Assembly (NCBI GenBank): GCA_023258955.1
Contig: JAHFRE010000001.1
Coordinates: 29,777 to 93,776 of the forward strand
Direction of reading: 5' to 3'
DNA from: Sterolibacterium sp.
Lineage (GTDB): Bacteria > Pseudomonadota > Gammaproteobacteria > Burkholderiales > Rhodocyclaceae
DNA: 64,000 bases
Within the stretch, counting starts at the first letter, position 1; the number at the start of each line of letters is the position of its first letter. Under the pieces are notes generated by a model. The model saw nothing but the letters and a program-made list of their open reading frames with translations. It was not told the DNA's origin and searched no databases. The position numbers and the translations under genes are program-made. This document shows, piece after piece, positions 17,419 through 26,600 of this stretch.

Positions 17419-18459
17419 ATGCAGCAAGCACCGGCGCCCTATCGCTGTCTGTTGGCCGGACTATTCCTGGCGCTGCTCGCGGCGCCAGCCTTGGCAGAGG
17501 CGTCGGCGAACGGTGCCGCCTTGCTCGTTGCCCCGGCCGCAGCGGCACCGATCGTCGCCGAGGAATACTGGACCGACAAGGGCGGCGTCAAGCTGTGGCT
17601 GTATCGCAAGTATTCCGGGGCGAGCGACGCCCGGCGACCGTTGCTGTTCCTGGTGCATGGCTCGTCCTATTCCGGCAAGACCATGTTCGATCTTCAGGTT
17701 CCCGGACGCGCCGACTATTCCTTCATGGATCATTTCGTCCGCCGCGGTTTCGAAGTGTGGACCATGGACCACGAAGGCTACGGCCACTCCGACCGCAGTT
17801 CGGGCAACTCCGACATCGCCAGCGGCGTCGCCGATCTCAAGGCGGCGATGGCTGTCGTCACCCGGGTCAGCGGGCAGTCCCGGGCGGCGTTCTTCGGCCA
17901 GTCCTCGGGCGCCCTGCGCGCCGCGCGCTTCGCCAATTTCCATCCGCAGCACGTCGAGCGCCTGATCGTCGACGCCTTCGTGTGGACCGGCAAGGACGCG
18001 CCGACGCTGAAGCAGCGTGCGAAGATGCTGCCCCAGCTGCGCGCCAGCAACGTGCGCAAGGTCGACGTCGAATTCTATCGCTCGGTGTTCACCCGCGATC
18101 ATCCCGGCGCCTCGGAGCCGATGATCGGCGACGTGGTGGCGCAGACGGAACTGAAATACGGCGACACCGTGCCCACCGGCACCTACCTCGACATGGTCGC
18201 CAATCTGCCGGTGGTCGATCCGGCCAAGGTACTCTGCCCGGTCCTGATGATCCGCGCCGAGCACGACGGCATCGCCACCGATGACGATGTGATGGGTTTC
18301 TTCTCGCGCCTGCCCAATGCCGACAAGCAAATGGTGAAGATCTCCGGGCTGGCGCACACGGCGCCGCTGGGGGTAAACCGCCATCGCTTCTATCACGTCA
18401 TCGAGGCCTTTCTGACGATGCCGGAGCGCATCGACATCGTCGCCGGGAGCAAACAATGA
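17419..18459 (+). CDS. Exported alpha/beta-hydrolase
   Basis: A 346-residue alpha/beta-hydrolase with an N-terminal signal peptide (hydrophobic stretch about residues 11-26 ending ALAEA), so it probably works in the periplasm or outside. The oxyanion motif HGSS is at about 80-83. The nucleophile elbow GQSSG places the catalytic Ser at about 162. The acid is probably the Asp in RAEHDGIA and the base the His in GLAHTA. AAGGAG at 17408-17413 fixes the start. The family includes esterases, lactonases and meta-cleavage hydrolases. Next to an importer and an exported FAH-family protein, an extracytoplasmic step producing an importable product is plausible but inferred. Confidence 0.87.
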   Translation: MQQAPAPYRCLLAGLFLALLAAPALAEASANGAALLVAPAAAAPIVAEEYWTDKGGVKLWLYRKYSGASDARRPLLFLVHGSSYSGKTMFDLQVPGRADYSFMDHFVRRGFEVWTMDHEGYGHSDRSSGNSDIASGVADLKAAMAVVTRVSGQSRAAFFGQSSGALRAARFANFHPQHVERLIVDAFVWTGKDAPTLKQRAKMLPQLRASNVRKVDVEFYRSVFTRDHPGASEPMIGDVVAQTELKYGDTVPTGTYLDMVANLPVVDPAKVLCPVLMIRAEHDGIATDDDVMGFFSRLPNADKQMVKISGLAHTAPLGVNRHRFYHVIEAFLTMPERIDIVAGSKQ

Positions 18460-18499
18460 GAGCCAACTTTGCAGTAGGATTTGATCATCGGGAGGAGAC

Positions 18500-19303
18500 A
18501 TGGAAAAGATGAATCGTCGTGGCCTGTTGCAGGCGGCGGGTGTGATGGCGGCCGGTGCGGTCGCCGGCTGCGCCCTGCCGGTGGTCGCCGCGGTGGACGA
18601 GAGGCGGGTCCGGACGCCGTTTGAGGTAGCCCAGACGACCGTTCCGATCGTCGGCAGCACCGAACAGTTTCCGGTGCGGCGGATCTATTGCATCGGCCGC
18701 AACTACGCCGCCCACGCCCGCGAAATGGGCTCCGACCCGACGCGCGAGCCGCCGTTCTTCTTCCAGAAGCCGAGCGATGCGGTGCAATACGTCGCGCCCG
18801 ACCAGACCACCGACCATCCCTACCCATCGCTGACCAAGAACTACCACTACGAGATCGAGTTGGTGGCCGCGATCAGCAAAGGCGGGCGCAATATTCCGCT
18901 CGACCAGGCGCTGCAGCACGTCTTCGGCTATACCATTGGCCTGGACATGACCCGCCGTGATCTGCAGCGCGAAATGGGCGAGCAGAAGAAGCCCTGGGAG
19001 ATCGGCAAGAGCTTCGATCGTTCGGCGCCGATGGGGCCAATCCATCCGGTGGCGCAGATCGGTCACTTTACCAAGGGCAGCATCTGGCTGAAGGTCAATG
19101 GCCAGGTCAAGCAGAACGCCGACCTGCAGCAGATGATCTGGTCGGTGGCGGAACAGATCAGCAAACTGTCAGAAGCCTTCGAGCTGATGCCGGGCGACCT
19201 GATCTATTCCGGCACGCCGGAAAATGTCGGGCCGGTGGTGCGCGGCGATGTCATGGAAGGCCATATCGACCGCCTGCCGAATCTCTCGGTCAAGGTGGTA
19301 TGA
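18500..19303 (+). CDS. Fumarylacetoacetate hydrolase family protein with Tat/lipoprotein-like signal
   Basis: A 267-residue FAH-fold protein. The catalytic domain shows the family pattern: IYCIGRNYAAHAREMG near residue 57, metal-ligand glutamates in HYEIELVAAI near 115, and GTPENVGPV near the C terminus. Relatives hydrolyse fumarylpyruvate, acylpyruvates or similar 2,4-dioxo acids, or decarboxylate them. Unusually, the N terminus reads MNRRGLLQAAG followed by a hydrophobic stretch and VAGC, which resembles a twin-arginine signal with a lipobox at Cys24. Most FAH proteins are cytoplasmic. GGGAGGAGA immediately before 18500 is a strong ribosome site. The stop overlaps the next start. Confidence 0.87.
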   Translation: MEKMNRRGLLQAAGVMAAGAVAGCALPVVAAVDERRVRTPFEVAQTTVPIVGSTEQFPVRRIYCIGRNYAAHAREMGSDPTREPPFFFQKPSDAVQYVAPDQTTDHPYPSLTKNYHYEIELVAAISKGGRNIPLDQALQHVFGYTIGLDMTRRDLQREMGEQKKPWEIGKSFDRSAPMGPIHPVAQIGHFTKGSIWLKVNGQVKQNADLQQMIWSVAEQISKLSEAFELMPGDLIYSGTPENVGPVVRGDVMEGHIDRLPNLSVKVV

Positions 19304-20076
19304 GTCGCGCGATCGGCGACGCCTGGTCGAGGTGCCTGCGGGCCGCGCTGCTGGGCCCGCTAGTGCTATTTGCAGCGCCTACCTGGTGCGCCGAGATCAC
19401 CGTCTTGAGCGCTGCCGCGGTGCAGTCGCCGCTGAGCGACATGGCGCAACAATTCGAACGTGCGACGGGCAACCGCGTGCGCTTCGAGTTTTCCACTGGT
19501 GGCGGGGTCGACGCCCGGCTCAAGGCGGGCGCGCGTCCCGATCTGGTGATGAATGACCGCCTGCGCCTGGACCAACTGGCGGCGGACAAACTGATTGCGA
19601 CGGCCGCGCCGCGCGATCTCGGTACGGTGAAGATCGGCGTCGCGCTGCGCAAAGGCGGCGTCCGTCCCGACCTGAGCAGCGTCGAGACCTTCAGCGAGTC
19701 CTTGCAGAAGGCCCAGTCGGTGGCCTACGGCGATCCGCAGCGGGGCGCGACGACCGGCATCCATTTTGCAAAGGTGCTGGAGCGGCTTGGCCTCCTCGAC
19801 GCCGTCAAGGCGAAATCCCTGCTCGCGGCAAACGGCCTCGAAGTGATGAAACTGGTGGTCAGCGGCGAGGCCGAACTGGGGATCACCCAGATCAGCGAAA
19901 TCCTGCACATCCAGGCCGATTGCCTGGTCGGTCCCTTGCCCCAGGAACTGCAATTGAGCACCACCTACAGCGTCAGCCTGGGCAGCGATGCCGCGCCGCC
20001 GGAGGCGCGGCGCTTCGTCGAGCTGCTGCTCGGCCCGGCCGGGCGCGAACGCTTTGCTCACGCCGGATTTCGATAG
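19300..20076 (+). CDS. ModA-like periplasmic substrate-binding protein
   Basis: A 258-residue exported protein of the molybdate/tungstate-binding-like superfamily. The signal peptide ends near APTWCAE, and the mature protein begins ITVLSAAAVQSPLSDMAQQF, the classic ModA opening strand and helix. No modB or modC is adjacent, and the binding residues differ enough that an organic ligand is possible; such orphan ModA-like proteins occur in catabolic operons. The start overlaps the FAH stop by four bases (ATGA), so it is the last gene of the long operon. It converges on the SLC13 gene with 48 bases between stops; no T-tailed terminator was seen there. Confidence 0.83.
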   Translation: MSRAIGDAWSRCLRAALLGPLVLFAAPTWCAEITVLSAAAVQSPLSDMAQQFERATGNRVRFEFSTGGGVDARLKAGARPDLVMNDRLRLDQLAADKLIATAAPRDLGTVKIGVALRKGGVRPDLSSVETFSESLQKAQSVAYGDPQRGATTGIHFAKVLERLGLLDAVKAKSLLAANGLEVMKLVVSGEAELGITQISEILHIQADCLVGPLPQELQLSTTYSVSLGSDAAPPEARRFVELLLGPAGRERFAHAGFR

Positions 20077-20124
20077 CGCCTCGACCGAATCCTTGTTCCG
20101 GCGGCGGTAGCGTCGGCGCTGCCC

Positions 20125-21567
20125 TCAGTAGATGCCGATCAGCGGCCAATAGAATGGCACTAGCAGCATCAGGATCAAGAATTCCACGACGGTCAGCCAC
20201 AAGCCAACGCGGATCAGGTCGCGCGGCTCGAAATAGCCATAGGAATAGCCCACGACAAGCACGCCCGACTGATAGGCGAACAGCTTGCCTCCGCCCGAAA
20301 ATGTCCACACCATGCCCAGCATCAACGCATTCACGCCGTGCGATTTGGCGAACTCCATCACCAAGGGCATGGAGGTGGCCAGCATCGATATCTCGCTGGC
20401 GAGGAAGAAGTGGTACACGAATCCAGCCCAGTACATGATCGCGGTGGTGCTGAAGATATTGCTGAGATAGGGCTGAATCCCTGAGAAGACGACTGTGGTC
20501 AACACATCCAGACCCTTGGTCACCTCGAGCACGTTGCCCATGCTCAACGCCGTAGCGACGAAAAATACGGGCATGTAGTTCAACTTCCGCATGTCCTCTT
20601 CATGGAGGACCTCGACGCGCGGAAGCAAGGCGAACAGAGCGACGCCGAGGCCTATCATCGCCGGCGGCACATGGTGCACGAAGTCCGTGACCCAGAGCGC
20701 GATCGCCGTGCCGATGAGCAACGCCGCCTTCTTTTCGAGCGAAGTCCACGGTCCCATGGCGGCGAGCTCTTGGCGAAAGAACTCCTTGCCGTTGGCAAGC
20801 ACCGTCTGCTCGGGCGGATAGAGCCAGAGCGTCAGGCGCCAGGCGACAAACACGGTGAGGATGCTGCAGGGCAAAAAGGCAAACATCCAGACACCCCACA
20901 ACACCTCAACGCCGCCGAATTTCGTCATCGCGCCGGCAGCGGTGATCGAGCCGGCGCCGGCGAGGAGCATCTTGTCGAACAGGTTACCGGTGTAGGTCAG
21001 GATCAGGAACATGCCGCGGGCGATGTTGCTGCCCTTCTCGGCCCGAAACGCCTCCACCAAGGCCAAGGCGATCGAGGCGAGGATCACCACGCGCGCCATG
21101 CCGGAAGGAACGATGAAGGTCAACAGAAAATCGGTGATGATGAGGCCGAGCAGGATTTGCGAATAGGTCGATCCGACGCGCAGCATGATCGAATAGGCCA
21201 TCCGACGTGCAAGTCCGGATTTCCCGGCGATGCGGCCGAACAGCAAGGCGGCGAACAGGAACCACGGGGTATCGCTGGCAAAGCCGCTGAAGGCCACATT
21301 GAAGCGCGCAACGCCCAGCGCCCAGAACAGAAAGCAGCCGACAAAGCCCGCGATCGCGAACTCCATCGCCTGGGTCATCCACGCCAGAACCATGAATCCG
21401 ACGATCGCCAGCCCGTGCTGAGTCCGCGGCTCGATGCCTAGCGGCGCAAACCAGAATGCGAGCGGAAGCAGCAGGCAGAGGAGATGACTGAACAGCCTGA
21501 AACCGGAACCTTGATCCTTCGCGGTGCAGACGCTTTCTGCCAAGGCTGCGGGCGCGGAAAAGCTCAC
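20125..21567 (-). CDS. SLC13/DASS-family anion permease
   Basis: A membrane protein of about 480 residues in the sodium:sulfate/dicarboxylate symporter group. It has many hydrophobic helices, a re-entrant-like segment ITDFLLTFIVPSGMARVVIL in the first half and a related AMGNV-type segment (ALSMGNVLEV) in the second. The GTG at 21567 is favoured because GGAAGGGGG lies about eight bases upstream and the residues before it are not membrane-protein-like; an ATG at 21669 is in frame but adds 34 atypical residues. It probably imports a di- or tricarboxylate, consistent with the TctAB pair at the other end of the locus. It is transcribed towards the ModA-like gene. Confidence 0.87.
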   Translation of the reverse strand: MSFSAPAALAESVCTAKDQGSGFRLFSHLLCLLLPLAFWFAPLGIEPRTQHGLAIVGFMVLAWMTQAMEFAIAGFVGCFLFWALGVARFNVAFSGFASDTPWFLFAALLFGRIAGKSGLARRMAYSIMLRVGSTYSQILLGLIITDFLLTFIVPSGMARVVILASIALALVEAFRAEKGSNIARGMFLILTYTGNLFDKMLLAGAGSITAAGAMTKFGGVEVLWGVWMFAFLPCSILTVFVAWRLTLWLYPPEQTVLANGKEFFRQELAAMGPWTSLEKKAALLIGTAIALWVTDFVHHVPPAMIGLGVALFALLPRVEVLHEEDMRKLNYMPVFFVATALSMGNVLEVTKGLDVLTTVVFSGIQPYLSNIFSTTAIMYWAGFVYHFFLASEISMLATSMPLVMEFAKSHGVNALMLGMVWTFSGGGKLFAYQSGVLVVGYSYGYFEPRDLIRVGLWLTVVEFLILMLLVPFYWPLIGIY

Positions 21568-22155
21568 GATCTGCCCCCTTCCATCGACCGCGCGCTCTTG
21601 CCCGAGACAGCGGCTTGCCGCCTTGTCCCAAACGCGGCTGGGCAATGGCTGTTGGCGCCATCGGTGCACAGCTTGAACCGAAGAGCGCCAAAAATGGCAG
21701 GTTTGCTATCAGTGACGCGGGTAAGCAATCGCTCCATTTGCCGTCTCTCCTGGAAACAAGTCACCATCCGCCGCAGCGACTGTGGCAAAGTCCATATAAT
21801 GGATAGTCGTGAAGAGCGGATATCGCGATCACGGATTTCGCGAAGCAACTCGCTGCCAGCGATCGCTGCGAACTTTAGCAACCTATGCAGAAACAAACAA
21901 TCCAACAGGACAGACGCGTGAGTAAATTTGCGCTCATGATGTGGACTATCTCTAAATGCGCAACACGGCCAAACCGAAGCCCATTATCTGGCGCACAGCA
22001 TGTACGCCGGGGCAAAACCGCAGTGGATCACGCGCGTACGAAGGATGGGCCCACGCTGCGCCGGGCGACCAGGAGGAGAAGTCCGCCATGCGGCGGCGCA
22101 GCCGCCGCATGGCGGGTTCAACGACTGCGAGGACGAGATTGCATGCTAGTTGCGA
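21568..22155. other. Intergenic stretch without a supported gene
   Basis: About 590 bases between the SLC13 start and the SHOCT lipoprotein stop. Short open frames exist on both strands, but none has a recognisable domain, good start context or neighbour-like codon use. Base composition drops compared with the region to the left, marking the start of the lower-GC stretch. It contains the strong inverted repeat at 22083-22115. Confidence 0.6.
22083..22115. repeat. Perfect 15-bp inverted repeat with 3-base loop
   Basis: The left arm 22083-22097 and right arm 22101-22115 are exact reverse complements around the loop GCA; the core arm sequence is CCGCCATGCGGCGGC. It lies about 40-70 bases beyond the stop of the minus-strand lipoprotein gene, so it could end that transcript, although no T-run follows. 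It could also be a REP-like palindromic element. Confidence 0.6.
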
Positions 22156-22815
22156 CTACTGGCCACTTCCCAGTATCTCTCTCTGCTTCTCAAGGTAGAT
22201 TGCCTCTGAGATCAGTCCTTTTTCGTGGAAGCCCTTCAACTCGTAAAGGCGTGACTCTTTGGAGGTCAGTGCGGGTGTCGGGGCATCCGCTTTCGCCGGA
22301 GGACTAGGAGCTCTAGCTGCGGCATCAATCGGCGCTGGCAGGTTCGTCGAAGCTGTCGCCTGCAGGAGTTTGGTTTCTTTCAGCGCTATGGCGTAGGGTC
22401 CGCCATTCACATCGACCGAGCCATCTCTTACCGTACCCTTGGCCCCAAGGAAGCTTGGCGCTTCAAGATGCGCTGCTCTCGGCGCAATTTCAAAGTGGTA
22501 CTCTCGGTTAGCTTCCAGCTCGAAGTGAGATACGAATGTTCCCGGAGTAAACCACGCGTAGGTCGCGAGGATGACCTTTCCAGGTTCGATTGCTGCCGAA
22601 TAGCTCTCGCCTTGCCGCAGTTCAGCAACGCGGTTCCCGTTTAGGTCAACTCTTGCTGGTACCTGCATAAGCGACATGTCGTCGTTCATCGTGATGGTCA
22701 GCTTGGCCTTGCCCTGCGGCACGACCAATGCCGAAGGTGCTTGCACCCCGGCGGGTTGTGTTGTCGCGCAACCCGATAGGACTATGGACAAGGCCAAGAT
22801 TGTCAAAATGCGCAT
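22156..22815 (-). CDS. Lipoprotein with C-terminal SHOCT domain
   Basis: A 219-residue predicted lipoprotein. The signal peptide MRILTILALSIVLSGC places the lipidated Cys at about residue 16. The middle (about 35-130) resembles DUF2846-type envelope domains, with strands such as REYHFEIAPR. A low-complexity Ala/Pro linker follows. The last ~30 residues (LYELKGFHEKGLISEAIYL) match a SHOCT domain, a short helical module found at the ends of bacterial membrane and secreted proteins, probably for oligomerisation. The ATG at 22815 has CTGGAG a few bases before it. Function unknown; envelope location well supported. Confidence 0.83.
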   Translation of the reverse strand: MRILTILALSIVLSGCATTQPAGVQAPSALVVPQGKAKLTITMNDDMSLMQVPARVDLNGNRVAELRQGESYSAAIEPGKVILATYAWFTPGTFVSHFELEANREYHFEIAPRAAHLEAPSFLGAKGTVRDGSVDVNGGPYAIALKETKLLQATASTNLPAPIDAAARAPSPPAKADAPTPALTSKESRLYELKGFHEKGLISEAIYLEKQREILGSGQ

Positions 22816-23119
22816 GGATGCTCCAGAAGAAAGTCGTGCCGTGACATTGGAATGGTGTGATCCGCGAAAATCCGCGATTTACTGAACCGTCGCACCATGA
22901 ATGGCGAAGATCCCGGTGCTGAACACAACAACCGCCTTCTTACCTGAGGCGGCACCCGACTGAGATGAGATGGTATCTATCCGACAGTAGAATGCCCATG
23001 GCATAGAGGGGCGCGGCCACCAAGGTCTCCGGTAGAGTGGTTGTTGCGACACATCCACTTTTACAGGAGAAAACACGATGACCGCTATCTCGTATAGTCG
23101 TCGTGGCAAAAGGGAGTGT
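22816..23119. other. Intergenic stretch; short direct repeat, no gene supported
   Basis: About 300 bases holding the upstream region of the SHOCT lipoprotein gene. A short direct repeat, TCCGCGA-AAA-TCCGCGA, lies near 22860-22877 just before that gene. A 76-codon minus-strand frame (22879-23109) has no signal peptide, domain or convincing ribosome site and is not called. Confidence 0.5.
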
Positions 23120-23374
23120 TTATTTCCAGCCAGCCTCTTTCTCGCATGCCTTCATTTCATTGGGGTGAGTCTTCTCCCATGCTGAAATTGACTTCGTTTC
23201 GTTGTCGTCCATCTTGCCATTCATGCAGGTACAGTACTTCCTAACGACCTCAGGTGTAGCGCCTTCTCCTTTGTTGTCTGCAACACATTTCTTAATCCAT
23301 GCTTGGTCATCTGCGCCAGCTTGAGCTTGGAATGAAAGAGCGATGAACGCAACTGCCGCGATTACCTTGTACAT
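23120..23374 (-). CDS. Small secreted four-cysteine protein
   Basis: An 84-residue protein with a clear signal peptide (MYKVIAAVAFIALSFQAQA). The mature part is about 65 charged residues with four cysteines: one in KKCVADN, two in the CTCMNGKM pair and one in KACEKEAGW. This spacing suggests two disulfides or a metal site in the periplasm. GGGGAGG six bases before the ATG at 23374 fixes the start; a longer frame from 23389 only adds MGRRR. It resembles short uncharacterised proteobacterial periplasmic proteins; no function is known. It stands alone between the lipoprotein and the large secreted protein. Confidence 0.75.
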   Translation of the reverse strand: MYKVIAAVAFIALSFQAQAGADDQAWIKKCVADNKGEGATPEVVRKYCTCMNGKMDDNETKSISAWEKTHPNEMKACEKEAGWK

Positions 23375-23600
23375 GCGACGCCTCCCCAAGAAGATAAGCG
23401 ATCGAAAAGAATGGAGTACAAACTATAACGCAAAAATCCGTTCCTGCGACCTCTCCACGACAATGTTCCGGATCAATGTAGCGGCTCTCCCGTCTCGACT
23501 GGGGACCTCAGTACGGCGTCCGCCCTGAGTCGAACTTCTGCTGCCCTTGGCGATGTAGAGGTGCGCGCTTGGATCCGTTCAGCGGAAATCGAGACAGCCG

Positions 23601-26600
23601 CTACATCCCATTTAGTTGTTGGTAGATTTGGCTCAATATCTCCTCTGCCGTCTTGGAGCGGATGCTGTATGCCTTGTTATCCATATTGAAGTACTCGTAG
23701 CCGAACGAATAGCACCCTTGGACCCAAGGTGTTGCAGCAAATGCGAGCAGCGTCGCTTGATAGGCCCGCGCCTGTTCGTCATAGTCGCTGACGGGTGAAA
23801 CGACGGTCGGGGAGAACTGGGTAATTTCTGGCGCGTCAACCCGGTACTGCTGCATCGCCGACGTGTTCGCGGAATAGTATGCTATTTCGCCAAACACAAA
23901 GGGCTTGTTGCCGAAGCGTTGTGAAAGCGGCTGGTATTTCGACGCCAATTTGCTGAGGGCTGCCGAATACATATCAGATACCGGCGCATTGTCAGTGGTC
24001 GCCACGGGCCACCACCATTTATCGCCCAGATAATCGAGGTCGCCGTACCAGTCGTATTCGGCGGCGTCGGAATTGAAGCTGTCAATCGTCAACTTGAGCG
24101 ACGGCGCGACGGCACGGATCGAAGCGATTATGTCCTTCCATTTCGCGTTGATGTAAAGCCGAGTTGCTGGATTGGCGGATTCGACTCTATCCTCCGCCCA
24201 GCCGTTGTTCGCCAGGATCAACAGGTCCACCCCCTCCTGCTGGGCGATGGTTGCGTGATACATGAATACGGCCTTCACCTGGTCGTAGAATTGGTCGTAC
24301 CAGGCATTGCTGTGAGGCACCAAGAAGAAGCTTTCGTAGTCGGCGTTGTTGCCGATAGGGAATGGAAAGGCCTTGAGCGCAACCTTCAAGCCCTGCCTCT
24401 TGATTTCACGGATATGGGTCAGCAGGTCCTCGGTCGGAAAGGAATTGCCCCCCTGCTCGACGATGGGATTATCGGTATTTCGAATATCCCAAACTGAGGC
24501 AATCTGCAGCCACTTAGCGTTCTTGCTCTTGAGCCTTGCTACCGACGGCCCAATCAGCGGCAGCCATGCGGGCCGCCAAAAGTCGATGAATTCAACACCG
24601 GTCTCGAAGGGCTCCGTCGTCCGCGGCGCAATTGCTCCGGCCATGCTGGTTTGCACGGTTGCCTGTGGCGTCTCGCGCATCTGGACGCCCCACACGGTGA
24701 CGGAATCGTTGGCGGTCGCGCCCGCTGGACCAACGCTCACACTGCGGAAGACCGGAGGATCTTGATCGACCGGCGGGATCAGCTCAGAAATCACGCCGTC
24801 GCGCAAATAGCGATACCGCAGGGTTGAGTTCGGGCTGGTGTAGATGACGTAGGATGCCGTGTCCGATCCCGTTGCCCACATTTTCATCGGCGGACTATTG
24901 TTACCATAGTCGTCCGTGGCTACATAGAGGGAACCGGTGCTGCCGGCCGGCGAGCTTACGGACAGCGCGACGGGAACCTGCTGCGGCGTCTTCCACGCCG
25001 TGACCGTATCCGTAATGGTCATCGGGCCGGTCACGCAAAACGATCGCAGCACTGGCCTGCCGTTTGCGTCGCGTTCTCTGCCGTCGCGTTCGTTGTTGAG
25101 GCCGCCGTAGGCCAATGTGTAGGTGTAGTTGAAGCAGGATCCGATACCCAGGCTCGTGGTGTATGACCAGCGTGCGCCGCTGACCGAGGTCATGTCGATC
25201 ATGCGCGTGTAATCGACATTGCTCGTATGAAATCCAGCAACCATTCCAAGGCGCAGGCTGTCGCCGAAAATCCGTGGAATCGCCCCGCTGGGTGTGCCTG
25301 CCGGCAAGGTCACTTGGATCGTGACATCGGCCATCGTCGCTGCGGCCATCGATATGTTCGCGATCGTCGTCCCTGTGGCGGAGACCGTCGCGGAGGCTCT
25401 GGTTGTCACGTGCTCGCCGCTGTCGGCGAAGACCGTAATCTCGCACGGCCCTGCGGGAACCCCTTGAAGTGTGTACGTACCATCCCAGCGTGTAGTAGTG
25501 CGGTGCGGTCCTGCACTGACGGACAGGCCCATCAGGGGACGCCCATCCAGGCTACTGACTCTCCCGCCAAGTGTGCCCGTCGATCCTGTCGCAAGCTGCA
25601 AGCCATCCCACTGCGCGACGGTTTCCCTGACCACGCCATTCCTTATGACAAGGGCGTGACGAGCGGCAGTCGCATCGGGTCGGAAAGGAACCGCTTCCGT
25701 CTTTAGCCAGTCCATATTGCGCTTGAGTGCATAGCGGAGAACGGTACCTTCCGGTGCGTTGATGGATGCTTGAAAGACGTCGGGCCCGCTGGAAACCTTG
25801 GTCATCTGGACTTCCTGTGCGTCCACTTCCAGGAAGATGCCGGTACGCAGCCAGATTGTGTCGGCAGCAGGCGTGCTGGGCGGAACCGCAACCGAGACTG
25901 TCATGCTGGCCATGGCAGGCTGCGCCGCCAACGTCGGCAGGGTCAATTGCATCGCGCTGGTGGCGTTGACCCAAAAGCCGTCCCCGACGGGAATCTGGCT
26001 CAGAACGCCAAGACCCCGGGCAGCGGCGTAGCTCGGCAAATCCACTGTGGGCGAGGGCGTATAGAAATCCCAGGAAGACCTGCCGCTGTTCCAATGCCAT
26101 ATCGATTCTATCTGCGGCGAAAGAGAGCCGAACACCGCAGCAACGTCGATGGCTCTATTGGCGTTGTTGCCCAGCAGGCTCCATCCCCTCGCCAGGTTGA
26201 GCACCGGAGTGGAGGAGACGATTGCATTGGCGCTCGCTCCCGTGTGGGGTAGGGTTAGGCTCAGATCAGAACCGGCAGCGAGATTTACCCAAAAGCCTTC
26301 GCCCAAGCCGATCTGATTCAGTACGCCATAGCCGTGAGTCACAGCAAATGCTGCCGAATCGATGCTGGCGAGTGGCGAGTAGAACTCCCATGACGAAGAC
26401 GCCCCGTTCCAGCGCCAGACAGCATTCACCCGGCCGCTAAGAGCGCCAAAGGCTGACGCAACGTCGAAGGGCTGATTGGAACTGTTGCCGACGAGGTTCC
26501 AACCTGGCTTGAGATTCAGGGTCGGCAGGGGGGCGGTGATATTCTGACCGAAGCCTTTGTTGCACAGGAATAAGCCGGTAAGCAGACCGACTATTCTTAG

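Noticed and set aside
21564..21905. A 113-codon minus-strand frame upstream of the SLC13 gene
   Set aside because: It has no domain or ribosome site and overlaps the likely SLC13 start region; its sequence is not protein-like.
22879..23109. A 76-codon minus-strand frame
   Set aside because: It has no signal peptide, motif or ribosome site and lies in intergenic sequence of lower GC where open frames occur by chance.
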